From Eopsaltria australis (taxonomy: Eukaryota > Chordata > Aves > Passeriformes > Petroicidae), in assembly GCA_034509425.1 (NCBI GenBank), contig JAVTVJ010000972.1, positions 1 to 64,000 of the forward strand: a stretch of 64,000 nucleotides of DNA, written 5' to 3'. The position numbers were made by a program, and so were the translations under genes. The notes under the pieces are model-generated. The model had not been told where the DNA came from, did no database searches, and was given only the letters and a program-made list of their open reading frames with translations. Shown piece after piece: positions 44,443-55,985 of this stretch (positions within the stretch are counted from its first letter, which is position 1; each line of letters opens with the position of its first letter).

Positions 44443-46940
44443 GTGAGTCACAGCCCAGTTACTCTCCTGTAATTGGTCACTCAGTTTCATGTTGTTGCAA
44501 CCGCAACATCCAGGGCTCAATGTGCTCTGGGGGAGGATGTTTGATACCCATCTTTCTGCTTCAGAAGGTGGTAGGTCTTGATCACAGCAAGGGTGACAGA
44601 GGCATCCAAGTCTTTTCTGTGCTGAGCAACCTGTTCGTGCCACTAGTGCAAGTGAATGTGTAAAACTGTTTTTAGTGTAGCTCTGCCTTTGTCAGCCAGG
44701 GTAGGAACCAGATGTGGATTAAGCTATGCCATGACCCGGGGTATGGTCCATGTCAAAGCTTTGCTCTTACAGGATGACAGCAGGAATCAGTCAGGGACAT
44801 GGACAGGCTGGTCTTGCTTTGCTCCCAAATCGCCCTTTGGCCAGTCTGTCTGCCCACCGGTGCTGGGGGAAGCACGCTAGCTGCACAGTACTGCTCTGTT
44901 GCCCCAGTGGTGCTGCATGGGGTGGGATGTGGACTTGGAAGTGCCCACTGGGGAGATGGACGTTCTTTAGAGAATACTGTAGGTTTTGACTATGCATCCA
45001 TCAGTATCAGCATGGAAAGTCGTGGCTTAGATGCCCTGTCAGTGGGGTGCTGGGTAGCCAGATTGTTCCTATGACCAGAGCAGTTCTCTGTGCTAGGTGT
45101 GTGTCCGACTCCTGGCTTGTCAACAGCAGCATGTTCTTTTGCTTTTTATTTTTCCCCCTCTCCCCTTCCTTCCACAAACTCTTTGAAATGTCATGCTTTT
45201 GTCTAAAGACACAGAAGTTTCCCAAGGGAGTCAACGAACTGTTTCCCACTGGAGCCTGTGGGACACACTGGGGGAGTGTGGGACTGGTCTTGGTGAGACT
45301 CCCATAGGTCATCACAGCCTACGGACACCCATCTGCATCAGGGATTGCCGTGGGAATGTCCCATGGGCCGTCTCTCCCGTCTGCTCCCGAGTGAATTATT
45401 AGCCCTTGACAGACAGCAGTGTGGATGTTAGGGATTATTTACTCCCCTGTGCTTGCTCCCTGCACACAGATGGGTTACACCACACAGCTCATAACAGCTC
45501 CCCCAGTGCAGCTGTTTCCAGGGCTTTGGGGTAACAGCCCAGCCATGGCCCAGCCTGTTTCCCATGCACGGAGCCCGGCGATTGCAAAACCATGTGGGGA
45601 GGGGACGTGCAGGATCCTGGCGCAGGCAGCAGCTGTGCTTTCCTCTGACCGCAGGAGAGCCGCAAAGCCCAGCTCTGGCTCCTGACTTTGCTCTCTCATA
45701 TCATCGGGAAGGGGGAACTTTGCCCTCCTCGGGACTCCTCTCCTCAGCTGCTGAATTGCTGCCTTCTGGCTCCCACTCAGGGTGTGGGATGCTGTGCCTC
45801 GCCCAGAATTCATCCCTGTGGTGTAACCTAGGTGGTGGAGTTATTGCCTCCCCGGAGGGGAAACTTCCCAGCTCCTCCTCTGGGACAGCTAAGGCACTTC
45901 TGGCATCTCAAAACGAACATTTAAGTGAATCTCTGCAACTTCAAAAACAGTTCAAGTTTAAAATTACTCTTTGTCTGGAGGCTTGAGGAGCCTGCAGATG
46001 GTTCATGGAAACCAGAGACATTTACCTTTAGAAAATGTTACTAAATCCCACTCAAATTTAAAGAAAGAGGTGTATTTTGGTGGACCAAAAAAACCTTCCT
46101 TTGAAAAAGTGTAATTGGGTGTGTGCAAAATTGCAATGTCCTCAAGGGTTCTTCATGATGCAGTGCAGACACTCTGGGTACAATAAAACAGTCAAAGGCA
46201 GTTTGGGGATAGAGCTGTATTAAGTAAAGAAAATGGGTCATTATGAAAGGGGGGAGATCTGTATGTCACTCTGGACAGACTTTCTGCTGATGGCCCTGAC
46301 TGCCCCATGTCACTGGTTGTGTCTGTCCTACTCTAAAGCAGCCAGGGGTGCTTTCCCCCATGTGTAGCTGCTGATGCTGACCTGTCTGGATGCTTTGCAG
46401 CAAGGGAGAGCAGCTGAACATCCCAGGGCACGTAGGGTCATGCATGTTCTTGCCCTGCCTGAAACTATACAAACAGATATGCTGCCTGTGTGGCTTGCAA
46501 GCTTGGAGCCAAAGGCTGCCCTCAGCTTGCAGAGCAGATGTGCCTCTTGGCTATGTCTGGTAGCAAGTGAGGCTCCCAGAACTCCTGTCTCCCAGGGAAC
46601 CACTGCATACATGACATGAAATCCTCTTGCCATCCAAACAGAGGAAACTACTTGCAAACTGCCTATTTGAAATGGTCCCTGGTCCATGCTTGCTTCCAGT
46701 CTGAGCCTAGATGTTGTTTTGGAGAGTGATAGTTGGGTTGAGCCAGGTCTGTACCCAGGACTGTGCTGCCATGTTAGTAGTTCAGGTAGCCCAGCTGCAG
46801 AGCCCAAGAGCATCTCCTGTCTGCTGTGTTCAGAAGTGCTTCTCCTCCTGTGTCATTTAAAATATCAAAGTGGAAGATAGCTCTAACACTGTCTCAGCAT
46901 AGCCAAGATCTGTTGTCAATTCATTGCTCTTCCATTTTAG
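44443..46940 (+). other. LAMB1-like intron
   Basis: Intron of 2.5 kb. Open frames on both strands are not conserved families. No LTR ends are found. Confidence 0.6.
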
Positions 46941-47076
46941 CTGCTCAAGTGAATCTGGCCAATGTGAATGCCGGCCCCACATATTTGGACGTCAGTGCAA
47001 CCAGGTGGAGCCTGGCTATTACTTCATTTCACTTGATCATTACATCTATGAGGCAGAGGAAGCCAACTTGGGTTCC
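46941..47076 (+). CDS. LAMB1: LAMB1-like exon: LE5 and start of IV-B
   Basis: It encodes CSSESGQCECRPHIFGRQCN... to EEANLGS. The acceptor is CATTTTAG and the donor GTGAGT. Confidence 0.92.
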
Positions 47077-48168
47077 GTGAGTAGCAGTTTTAGTGGTCTG
47101 GAGTGTCTGGAGAGGTGAGGGAAAGTTGCTTCATCAGTTGGCTCTTGGAAGTGTCTTTTATACCCTGGATGTTTTGCAATTAAAATGTGGAAAACACAAA
47201 ACTGAAATGTATTAGAAAACCATCAACCTGTAGCTTTTCAATCTTAGTATCAATAAATAATGGAGTAATTGAGGGGGGAGGAATTGAAATTTTTCTTTTT
47301 AAACCTGGTTTTTTTGATCATGACTTTACAGTTAGTTTTGTGTCACCACCCCTCTCTATGCCCCACTGTGTGTGTACCCACCACATCCACTTCTCTTATC
47401 TCAAGAAAGGTGGGACACAGACACTGGCTCTTCTCTTTGGTGCCGCTGAAACTGGGAGTGAACAAAGCACACATTTAAGCACATTGCTACAGCTTTTATA
47501 GTTTCCGTACATCACTAGTATTTCTTTTATTAATGACTAAAACCGTAGTTGATTGTGCAAAAAACTGTTTTTGTAAGTGAGGTTGCCTCTAGCTTGTTTT
47601 GCCTGCTGGCATGGTACAAGAGTCTCTGGATCTTTCTGTTGCCCATTACACAGCCTTGCTTTCAATTCATTAACAGCAGCTAGGTAATTACATCAATCAC
47701 TTTTGCCTCCAGCAAAGAGTCAGGGAGATGGAAATAATGGTTTCTCTAAAGCAGCAGATCCTTGTCTGCCTACAATCAGGACACTTCGTGCCCTAATTTA
47801 TTTATTTTGAGCAAAATACAGCCACTTTGCAGTTTCAGCCAAGGCAGAGGATTTTTGCTCTCAGATAACTGCAGAAAGGGAAGACAGCACAGAGCAGAAG
47901 TTGTACCACAGCAGAGGGCACATGAGCTGGTGTAGGGTTTTAGGTGCATTTGTGTCTGCCCACCTGGAGAGGTGGTACCCAAGGCCCTTCCAAGGCTCAG
48001 GGATGGAGGAGCCCAGCACAAAACCCACCTTGCCATGCAGAGCAGGGGGATGTGCTGCTGGTTTGCCTTTTGAAACCTTCAGAACAAACAATTTAAAAAA
48101 ATACCAATATTGAAAAGTTTTCTCACAAATCTGATCATAGAATAAAACTGAATTCCCAGGTAGGGGCC

Positions 48169-48838
48169 TGTAAGAGTCTGGACGGAAATCCCTCATCTGC
48201 CTCACGACCATCTACAGAAGCAGAGGCTGAAACCCCAGAGACCCTAAGAGGGGAAAAGGACTTTTGCACAATGAAGTCCGGCCAGATCCTGGTGGGGTGC
48301 CTGCCAGGCGCCCAGGTGTGCTGCAGAGCTGTGCTGCAGAGGTGCGCTGACACATGCCTGTGAGACCGTGCCGCTCGGCTAATGGGGCGGAAAGGACTGC
48401 ACAAGGACTATGTCTTGTACACTTGCACCTGTACCCTAAAACAATGGGCCCTACTCCCCCACCTGCTGGCCATTTGCCCCTCGCCTCTGGAGGGATTGCC
48501 TCATCTCTTGGTTACCTGCCCCTTGCTTTTGAAAAGACTATAAAGAGACTCTCAAAAAGTACCCCTACGAGATCTCCCTACGGACGAGATGGAATCCATC
48601 GTAGCCGGCCAAGAGGACTTCATCGTGCCGTGGTAGCTATTAACCCCCCTTTCTTTTTCTCTCTCTCTCAACCCTACATCTCTCTCTCGCTCCTATCTCA
48701 TAACCGTGTTGTTGGCACTCAATAAAGGTGTTTTTGATTTTGATTAAAGCAAAAATACTTGTCCCTGTTTTCTTTTGCACTCTGAGATTCAAAGTAACGA
48801 ACCATCACGACTCCCGCTCCTACTAGCGGATCGTGACA
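48169..48838 (+). mobile_element. Solo LTR, 670 bp
   Basis: It starts TGTAAGAG and ends GATCGTGACA, flanked by the perfect duplication GGGCC (48164-48168 and 48839-48843). ACTATAAAGAG (about 48537) and CAATAAAGG (about 48720) give a normal promoter and polyadenylation layout. It lies in the intron 47077-49840, which holds nothing else recognised. Confidence 0.9.
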
Positions 48839-49840
48839 GGGCCCAGCACAAGACAAAATGCAGTGGCACAGAATTGCAGGGATTGACGGGCAATGCCAAG
48901 CCACTGTGCTCCTCACAGCTGCACGCCCTTGCTCACATCCTGCCTGCCATCCTTTCTGGGGAGCTCTGATCTTTGTGCAAAGCTAAAGGGTAATAACTGA
49001 CAGCCAAGTTCTATTCAAAGAGTGTGAGAATACATGAGGGGACATCCTGAAGTGATATATATATATGTAGACATATCCTTGCATTTTATCCCTTTCTACT
49101 GAAGCAGCTTTCTTAGGAATGCACAGGATGTTGTTCTATGGAGAGAACTATTTGTGGATACAGATACATTTGAAACAGGAAATTTGAGCACCATGTTTCT
49201 ATTTTCTGTTACCTTTTTCCTCTTCTTTGCTTTATATAAAAAACAGATAAAAACCTGATACCTCAGACTGAAAAGGATGACCATGTGTTGATTTGGTTAT
49301 TAAATATCTATCGATGGTTATGATCTCTGTTCTTTAGTGACACCCTGCTCGTTGAAGCCATGATCTGCTTTTCAAATGTTATTTTGAGCAGTGGTTTGGT
49401 TTGAAACAGTCTTGTGTAGTCAGGAAGCAATTAGCACTCAGGCTTGTGTGGTTAATGGAACAGTGATGTGCCACTGCAGTAAATCCTACTGCTACAAGTA
49501 TTTATGTGGAAATCTGTATGGTGAATGAGATGTCATAGGTGGTGAATTAGTTACTCACAGCAAGTTTTTAAATTTAATTCTGCACCATAGCAGAGAAATA
49601 AATGAAGAGTTGTGAAGTCTTGTTTTGCTTTATATCTCTTGCATTTGTTGTGTTGTTATGTGAAAGGGCAATGGTGTGCACATGTATGGATTTAAAAGAG
49701 AATTTGTGTTGTCTGGGTTGCAAACAGTGGATACTGCAATCCAGAAATCATCCATCAGCAGAACCCCACACTTCATGTACCCCTGTGGGGCTTGCAAATT
49801 TAATGGATCAGTATTGAAATATCTGTTCTCTCTTTTGTAG

Positions 49841-49999
49841 GGAGTGAACATAATAGAGCGCCAGTACACGCCAGACCGCACACTGTCATGGACAGGCATA
49901 GGATTTGTGAGAGTCCCTGAGGGGGCATACCTGGAATTCCACGTTGACAACATCCCCTACTCCATGGAGTATGATGTTCTGATCTGCTACGAGCCCCAG
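49841..49999 (+). CDS. LAMB1: LAMB1-like exon: laminin IV type B
   Basis: It has 53 codons, including SWTGIGFVRVPEGAYLEF and NIPYSMEYDVLI, between TTTGTAG and GTGGGT. An arginine usual in LAMB1 (LIRYEPQ) is cysteine here. Confidence 0.92.
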
Positions 50000-50721
50000 G
50001 TGGGTCTGTGAGTACAGACATTGCTGCCTCCCAGCAGGTGCTGGCTGTCCTGGTGCACAACTGACATGAGCCTGGCACTTTCAGGAGTCATCAGGTCTCA
50101 AAGACAAGGACAGGTACTCAGTTAAATGTCTGAGATGTGTGAAAATCCAAAATGATGTTGACTATTTCTAGTACTATTTGCTTTAGAGTTTGTTTCACTA
50201 TTGCATTGTTTCAACACCTGTTTAATGAGCAAATTAAAAAGTGGCAAGTCCCATCAGGACAGTTTAGACTATAAATTTCTTATTGGCCAGATGGGCATCA
50301 TGTGCCTTGGGAAGCAAATTGCCCATCTTGGATGTTGAATGCCTGCAGACAAGAGTTTGCAAGCAGTTGGCTTTGATAATTTGCAGAGTCAAGGGAAAGA
50401 GAAAAATCCCTCCATCTCCTTGCCTAGAGTTTGGCAGCAACTAACTGCAGTGAATACTCAGATGCAGGACCCAGAGGTGAGGGGAGAGGAGGTTCCCAAA
50501 CCCCCTGGTGATGCCATGATGCAGATGGGGCTGCTGGCCACCTGCTCCTTGCTCTCAGCCCACACCTACAGCTGGTAGGTGCCCCATTGATGCTGCAGTT
50601 CCATCCTCCCTGAAGCGCAGTGACCACCCTGTCTGTGCCCACGCTTTTCCTGGCCTGAGCTCTGGATGCTTCCAGGAGTTTATGATTATTACTTGATACT
50701 TATGAGCCTTTTTTTCCCTAG

Positions 50722-50849
50722 TTGCCTGATCAGTGGGAAAAAGCTGTGATCAATGTCTCACGCCCAGGCAAGATTCCCACAGGTAGCCGATGTGGTAACA
50801 CAGTTCCTGATGATGATAATCAAGTGGTCTCACTGTCACCTGGATCCAG
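50722..50849 (+). CDS. LAMB1: LAMB1-like exon: laminin IV type B
   Basis: It encodes LPDQWEKAVINVSRPGKIPT... to DDDNQVVSLSPGS between TTCCCTAG and GTTGGT. Confidence 0.92.
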
Positions 50850-51298
50850 GTTGGTATGACTGGATGGGCAAAAGGAGAGAAAAAAAAACATTTAAAAATT
50901 GAAGTACAATAATGTCACATTTTCAGTTTGCTGTAACCTCTATGAAAATGGGTGAAAATTAATTTCCAGTGGGTTATAAAGACACATTTAGTAGTGTGTC
51001 TGTAGACTCGAAGCTTTTAAGTTTATTCTCATTTTCTGATATGATTTGTTCACTGAGTAGAGGGAGGGGGAGGTGTTTGCACAGCCTGTGAGTGGACATT
51101 GTTTTGACTCTTTACCTTGCTGATAACCTTCTCCGGTTCTGACTTCCACAAGCCTCCAAACTGCCTCTCTTACATGACAGCTTTTGTTCTGTCGGGTCTT
51201 GGCTGCTTTCCGTTATCTTGATTGCTTTATGGGAGCTCCTGAAACACTTTATGGTGCCATATGTTTGAAGTAAGGATTGTTTCCTGTTCCTCACTCAG

Positions 51299-51422
51299 AT
51301 ATGTCCTTCTCCCACAGCCCGTGTGCTTCGAGAAGGGGCTGAATTACACCATCCACCTGGAGCTGCCCCAGTACTCCTCCGTGGACATGGAGACAGAGAA
51401 CCCCTACATACTCATTGACTCT
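51299..51422 (+). CDS. LAMB1: LAMB1-like exon: laminin IV type B
   Basis: It encodes YVLLPQPVCFEKGLNYTIHL... to YILIDS between ACTCAG and GTGAGC. Confidence 0.92.
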
Positions 51423-51948
51423 GTGAGCAGAATTTATTTCAGGGATGCCCTTAAAAACCTGGAAGTTTGCATCTCCTCTGGCATGTGTCTGTGTAAATTC
51501 AAAGTAGTGTTTTGCAGCATTGTTCCTTACAGCTGAAGTCAGATTTCAACTGAACAATGTAATGCAGCGTAGGTTTTTTCAAAAGTTCCTCCATGTGAGT
51601 TGGTTTTCTGCTAAGAGGCTTTTGAGGTATTTTGCAGGACTGCAGCTAGTCCACAGACCTGTAGTTTCTCTGGGGAGTCTAATGTGTGTCATGTAGGTCA
51701 TGAATATCAATGTCAGTGTCAATCTTTTTCTTTAGAATGGACAGAGTTTGGTAGATTTGGTAAGAATTTGTCAGACACCAGAAGTATTCCACCAAAACTA
51801 GAGAAATACTGTAATTTCTCTTCCAAATTCTGTCTGGCTGTTTGCTTTTTGGCCAAAAAAATGTTAGAAACTGGGATAATACTGAATTTTCACAATTTTG
51901 GTGGAGGCTATTTATAAGTAGCGGCACTGTCGTAAAATTGTTTTGTAG

Positions 51949-52153
51949 CTTGTTCTCATGCCATACTGCAAATCGCTGGACATATTCACAGTCGGAGGCT
52001 CGGGTGAAGATGTGGTCACGAACAGTGCTTGGGAAACTTTCCAAAGATACCGGTGTTTGGAAAACAGCAGGAGTGTTGTGAAAACTCCCATGACAGATGT
52101 CTGCAAGAACATAATATTCAGCATTTCTGCACTACTGCATGAGACTGCATTAT
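51949..52153 (+). CDS. LAMB1: LAMB1-like exon: laminin IV type B end
   Basis: It encodes [20 protein letters not shown]... to [12 protein letters not shown] between TTTGTAG and GTACGT. It is very highly conserved with LAMB1. Confidence 0.93.
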
Positions 52154-52242
52154 GTACGTAACCATCTACTTGTAGGGCAAACTGTGCCTGGGAGCTGGAT
52201 GGCACTTGCAGGCAGAGCAGTTTGCATGGGGAAGACGTGTAC

Positions 52243-52824
52243 TGGGCCGTTGGCTTGGGCTGACCAGCTGACCACCAGGGTTTCGGACAGCAGCCCTACG
52301 GCGTTTACAGCCAGCGTCCCCGCGGGTTCCCTGCCATCAGGGCTCTTGCCCTTTACCGCAGGCTCGTCCACCCTTTTTGGTAGCCACTGAACCGATGAGC
52401 CGGAGTATGGGGGGAGGGTTCTTCCACCTGGGATAATAGAGACACCCTGTTGCAAGCTCTCTGGGCACCCAGGTGAAAGACCTGGGGCACCTTCTGCATC
52501 AGACTTTTATTGAGGGATTACAAACCAATCACTGATGGACTTGGGGGAGGAACTAGGGAGGGGTCGGGGGACAGGAGCCAACTGGGAAAGGAAGGGGGAG
52601 GACCAGGGAAAACTGGCAGGGGATAATACAATCAAGTACAGAGTTCTGGAGCCTAAAGGTGATAAGACAGGAGAGTGGCAGCTGGGGACAGGGTAGCCAG
52701 ACCCCGGGAAGCCCGGCCCATCCACAGGGCAAACCACCCTGGGCTCTGCCCCAGGGGAGTCCCCAGCCCCGGGCTTCCTAGTGGGGGGAAAAGGGTTTTC
52801 TGGGGACTTGGAACCACCACAACA
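52243..52824 (-). mobile_element. Solo LTR, 582 bp, betaretrovirus-like
   Basis: It is flanked by the perfect 6 bp duplication GTGTAC (52237-52242 and 52825-52830). On the minus strand it starts TGTTGTGGTGGTTCC, close to the 2175-2745 LTR start TGTTGCGGTGGTTC, and has AATAAA near 52507. It lies in the short intron 52154-52896. Confidence 0.88.
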
Positions 52825-52896
52825 GTGTACGTGGGATGAGGCAGGGGATTCATGTCCTGTGCCACGGTGCTCACTCCAATATTTTTCTCTGCTCAG

Positions 52897-53040
52897 CATG
52901 CCAGTGTGACCCCCAGGGCTCCCTGAGTTCGGTGTGTGACCCCAATGGAGGACAGTGCCAGTGTCGTCCCAACGTTGTTGGAAGACAGTGCGACAGATGC
53001 ACCCCTGGCACCTTTGGGTTTGGGCCAAGTGGATGCCAAT
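52897..53040 (+). CDS. LAMB1: LAMB1-like exon: LE6
   Basis: It encodes [20 protein letters not shown]... to GFGPSGCQ between GCTCAG and GTAAGT. All LE cysteines are present. Confidence 0.93.
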
Positions 53041-53135
53041 GTAAGTTAAACCCTTGGCTCTGGGCTGTGCTGTGGTTTGGGGCCCTGAGTTTATGGTTTG
53101 TCATGGAAACAGCCCCTCTCCTGCTCTCCTTGCAG

Positions 53136-53367
53136 TGTGCGAGTGCCACGTCCGAGGCTCTTACAATGCCTTCTGCGACGTGGAGACAGGCCAGTGCCAC
53201 TGCTTCCCTGGGGTGTATGGGTGACAGTGGGACTGCTGCCTGCCCAGCTTCTGGGGCTTCCCCAGCTGCCAGCCCTGCCACTGCAATGGCCACGCTGACG
53301 ACTGCAACCCCTACACCGGGGAGTGCCTGAGCTGCCAGGACCACACAGCTGGACACAACTGTGAGAG
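53136..53367 (+). pseudogene. LAMB1: LAMB1-like exon: LE7-LE8 with TGA stop
   Basis: The frame matches LAMB1 on both sides of a TGA at 53222-53224, where LAMB1 has arginine before QCDRC. The following residues are QWDCC, so one cysteine is lost to tryptophan and an arginine has become cysteine. Splice sites and phase remain correct. Confidence 0.9.
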
Positions 53368-53881
53368 GTATGGCACGTGTGCCCTTTCCCTGGCCCCTAT
53401 CCTTCCCCTCAGCAGGGTGGGAGCAGCAGCTATTCCCCTCTGGTGCTAGTGCTCAGGCAGGTGTGAAGCCACAGGGAAAGTCCCTGGACCCCAGGAGTCA
53501 TAGCAGCACTTGTGGTCCTGGAGATTGATGGGAGTGGGGATCCGCTCTTCCCTGCCCGCAGCCTTGTACTCACAGCAGTGCCTGCATAAGTGACCAAGAG
53601 CATATTGCAGGAAGTCAGGCCTTTAGCCAGCCATTGCAAGCCTTTCAAGAGGCCTTGCAGTGGCAGGGCTGACATCCAACCTTAGGTCTCCTGCTCTTAC
53701 ACTAGTGTAGACCAGACAAATTTGTCTGTGGACACAGCTGCTAGGAGTGAGTGGTAAGGGAGATCCATAAGTATGTTTCTGCTCTTTGCTTCTTCACAGT
53801 GGTAGAAAATCTGAGCTTAGTTACATCAAGGCTGCAGTGTGTTTACCTGCAGTCCCTGCATGCTGGGTACCCTGTTGGCAG
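53368..53881 (+). other. LAMB1-like intron
   Basis: Intron of 0.5 kb, nothing recognised. Confidence 0.6.
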
Positions 53882-54045
53882 GTGCTGGGCTGGCTACTAT
53901 GGAGACCCCATCCTGGGATCAGGTGACCACTGCCGCCCCTGCCCTTGCCCTGAAGGCCCCGAGAGTGGACGCCAGTTTGCCAGTGGCTGTTACCAGGATC
54001 CAGTCACACTGCAAGTCGTGTGTGTCTGTAGTGTGGGATACATAG
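53882..54045 (+). CDS. LAMB1: LAMB1-like exon: LE9
   Basis: It encodes CWAGYYGDPILGSGDHCRPC... to CVCSVGYIG between GGCAG and GTACTT. Confidence 0.9.
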
Positions 54046-54511
54046 GTACTTGGTGGGTGTATGGAGGGGTGGCTGGTTGGGTTGAACCTCTCAGGGAGAG
54101 GCTCTGTTCATATGTTCATATGGGTTAGATGTGACCACAGCACCAGCATCAGTGGGTTGTTGCTGGGGGTTGCCTCACCTGGGAGGTGCCAGAGCAGAGT
54201 GGCTTGTGCAGGTGATGCCAACGCAACCATGAACCTCATCTCCAGCAGTGTGGTGAGGGATGACCAGTGCTCAGCAGAGGGTTGACAGGACAGCACTGGA
54301 ACCAAGGGAATGAGCAGCATGCCTTGGTGCCTTGGGTGGTACCATCCATGCTCTGCACCAAGTTGCCATGGTCTCACCAAGTGCTGTCTCTTTCTTTAAA
54401 CATGATCCAGTTAATGCCCCCCATTAATGGTGTTTATTGCCTTGCCAATTATGGGACTGCGCAGTAGGGAGCTGGGATGGTGATTCCCACTGTGCCTGTT
54501 TGTTCAAACAG

Positions 54512-54736
54512 GCAGTCGATGTGATGAATGTGTGTCTGGCTTCTTTGGGAGCCCTGATGAGGTTGGCGGTGCCTGCCAGCCGTGCCAGTGCAACAACAAC
54601 ATCGACACCGCTGACCCAGAGGCCTGCGACAAGAGAACTGGAGCGTGCCTCAAGTGCTTGTATCACACCGAGGGTGGAAACTGCCACCTCTGCAGAGAGG
54701 GCTACTACAGGAGTGCCCTGCAGCAGGACTGCAGAA
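54512..54736 (+). CDS. LAMB1: LAMB1-like exon: LE9-LE10
   Basis: It encodes SRCDECVSGFFGSPDEVGGA... to ALQQDCR between CAAACAG and GTGAGT. It has no stop. Confidence 0.92.
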
Positions 54737-55568
54737 GTGAGTGGGAGACACAGCTGCAGCCCTGGCACCAGCCTTGTTGGGGGCAGCACTGGACACCTAA
54801 ACGCTTTTTACCTGGGATCATTTGGGGTGGAGGGAAAACCTTATTACTTCCAGCTGGAGTTGCCTGCAGCTGCCCTGCAGCTGGGTGGAGCTCCTGGCCA
54901 GGAGGGGAGCCCTTTACGTTTGGGAGGGAGGACAGAGACAGCATTGACATTTGCTGAAAGAAGGAGGATTTTGCAGGAGGGAGGCTTCTTACCCTTTTGA
55001 TACTGGTCTCTATCTCTTCTCCAGAGATAAGGTGGTGGGGGGAGGGTTTGGCTTTTGTTTACACCAGGTTCCTGCAGGTGTGGTTGGGCAGTGGGAATGA
55101 GGGCCATGGCAGGAAACTGAAGTGGGTGGTGGGGAGGCAGACCCACCTCTCCTGTGGCATCAGGCACAGCCCAGCAGGACAGGCTGGATGGGAGAGCACA
55201 CCATCGGCCACATGAACAGATCTGCCACCATAGCTGGCTGACAAGAGCTGGGCAGACTTGGGCTTGGTTGTACGGAGGGAGGAAAGAAGAGCAGGGACAG
55301 CTGGGCTGCTGGAATGAGGGACTCCTGTGGCCTTCTGTGTGCTGGGGCAGAAGCTGTAGAGGTGGCCAGCCTGGGACATGAGGAGGGCTCTTGGGCAGTG
55401 GCAGGTGTCATTCAGTGTTGGGTCAGCCAGGCCTAGCCACTGGCATTGGGACATGCCAGCATCTGCCCACAGCTCTGTGGACTCGGAGAATAAACTCGAT
55501 GTGAAGTTGGGGCAGTCTGGTGGTGGGGGGCAGGTTGACACGGAGGTGCCTTGCTCTTTCCCTCACAG
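54737..55568 (+). other. LAMB1-like intron
   Basis: GC-rich intron of 0.8 kb with many chance open frames. Nothing recognised. Confidence 0.6.
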
Positions 55569-55786
55569 AGTGTGTCTGCAACTACCTGGGCACTGTGCGG
55601 GAGGACTGTGAGGGCTCGGAGAGCTGCTGCTGCGAGGCGGCCACGGGGCAGTGCCGCTGACTCCCGAACGTGGTGGGGCAGACGTGTGACCGCTGTGCCC
55701 CCCACATGTGGTGCCTGGCCAGTGGCACCGGCTGCGAGCGCTGCGACTGCGACCCCACGCGCTCCCTCAGCCCTGCCTGCAATGAG
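55569..55786 (+). pseudogene. LAMB1: LAMB1-like exon: LE11 with TGA stop
   Basis: It encodes CVCNYLGTVREDCEGSESCC... then GQCR, TGA (55658-55660) and [14 protein letters not shown]. The TGA replaces the cysteine of GQC-x-C, consistent with TGC to TGA. Confidence 0.9.
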
Positions 55787-55888
55787 GTGAGTGAGCACAG
55801 GTGTGTGCCCAGGGCTTGGCCTCTGCTGCAGGGCTGAGATGCTCAGGGGCTCACATCTCCTGATGGGTTTGTTTTTTGGTTTTGGCAG

Positions 55889-55985
55889 TTCACAGGGCAG
55901 TGCCACTGCATGCCAGGCTTCGGAGGCCAGACCTGCCGGGAGTGCCAGGTGTTCTTCTGGAGTGACCCAGCTGTGGAGTGCTTAC
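55889..55985 (+). CDS. LAMB1: LAMB1-like exon: LE12, last recognised
   Basis: It encodes [20 protein letters not shown]... to DPAVEC between GGCAG and GTGAGT, ending in phase 1. No following LE13, coiled-coil or knob exon is visible up to 64000. Confidence 0.9.

Larger units (their letters stand above)
30667..55985 (+). pseudogene. LAMB1: LAMB1-like gene: LN, LE and IV-B domains, with nonsense codons and no coiled coil seen
   Basis: Laminin beta-1 is a secreted basement-membrane subunit; its LN domain drives network assembly and its coiled coil joins alpha and gamma chains. Twenty-two exons encode, in order, the LN domain (30667 to about 39090), five LE modules (39090-46990), the laminin IV type B domain (46990-52153) and LE modules up to the twelfth (52897-55985). 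Identity to human LAMB1 as remembered is very high (for example [31 protein letters not shown]). All splice phases agree. Against function: TGA at 53222-53224 and 55658-55660, Cys-to-Trp at 39099 and 53228, no identifiable signal-peptide exon, and no exon for the last LE module, coiled coils or knob in the remaining 8 kb. It could be a decaying paralogue, a truncated duplicate, a germline-restricted or other extra copy, or sequence error. The position after LAMB4 is the conserved LAMB1 location. Confidence 0.85.

Noticed and set aside
52871..53356. 161-codon minus-strand frame over LE6-LE8
   Set aside because: It is the shadow of the laminin exons on the opposite strand.
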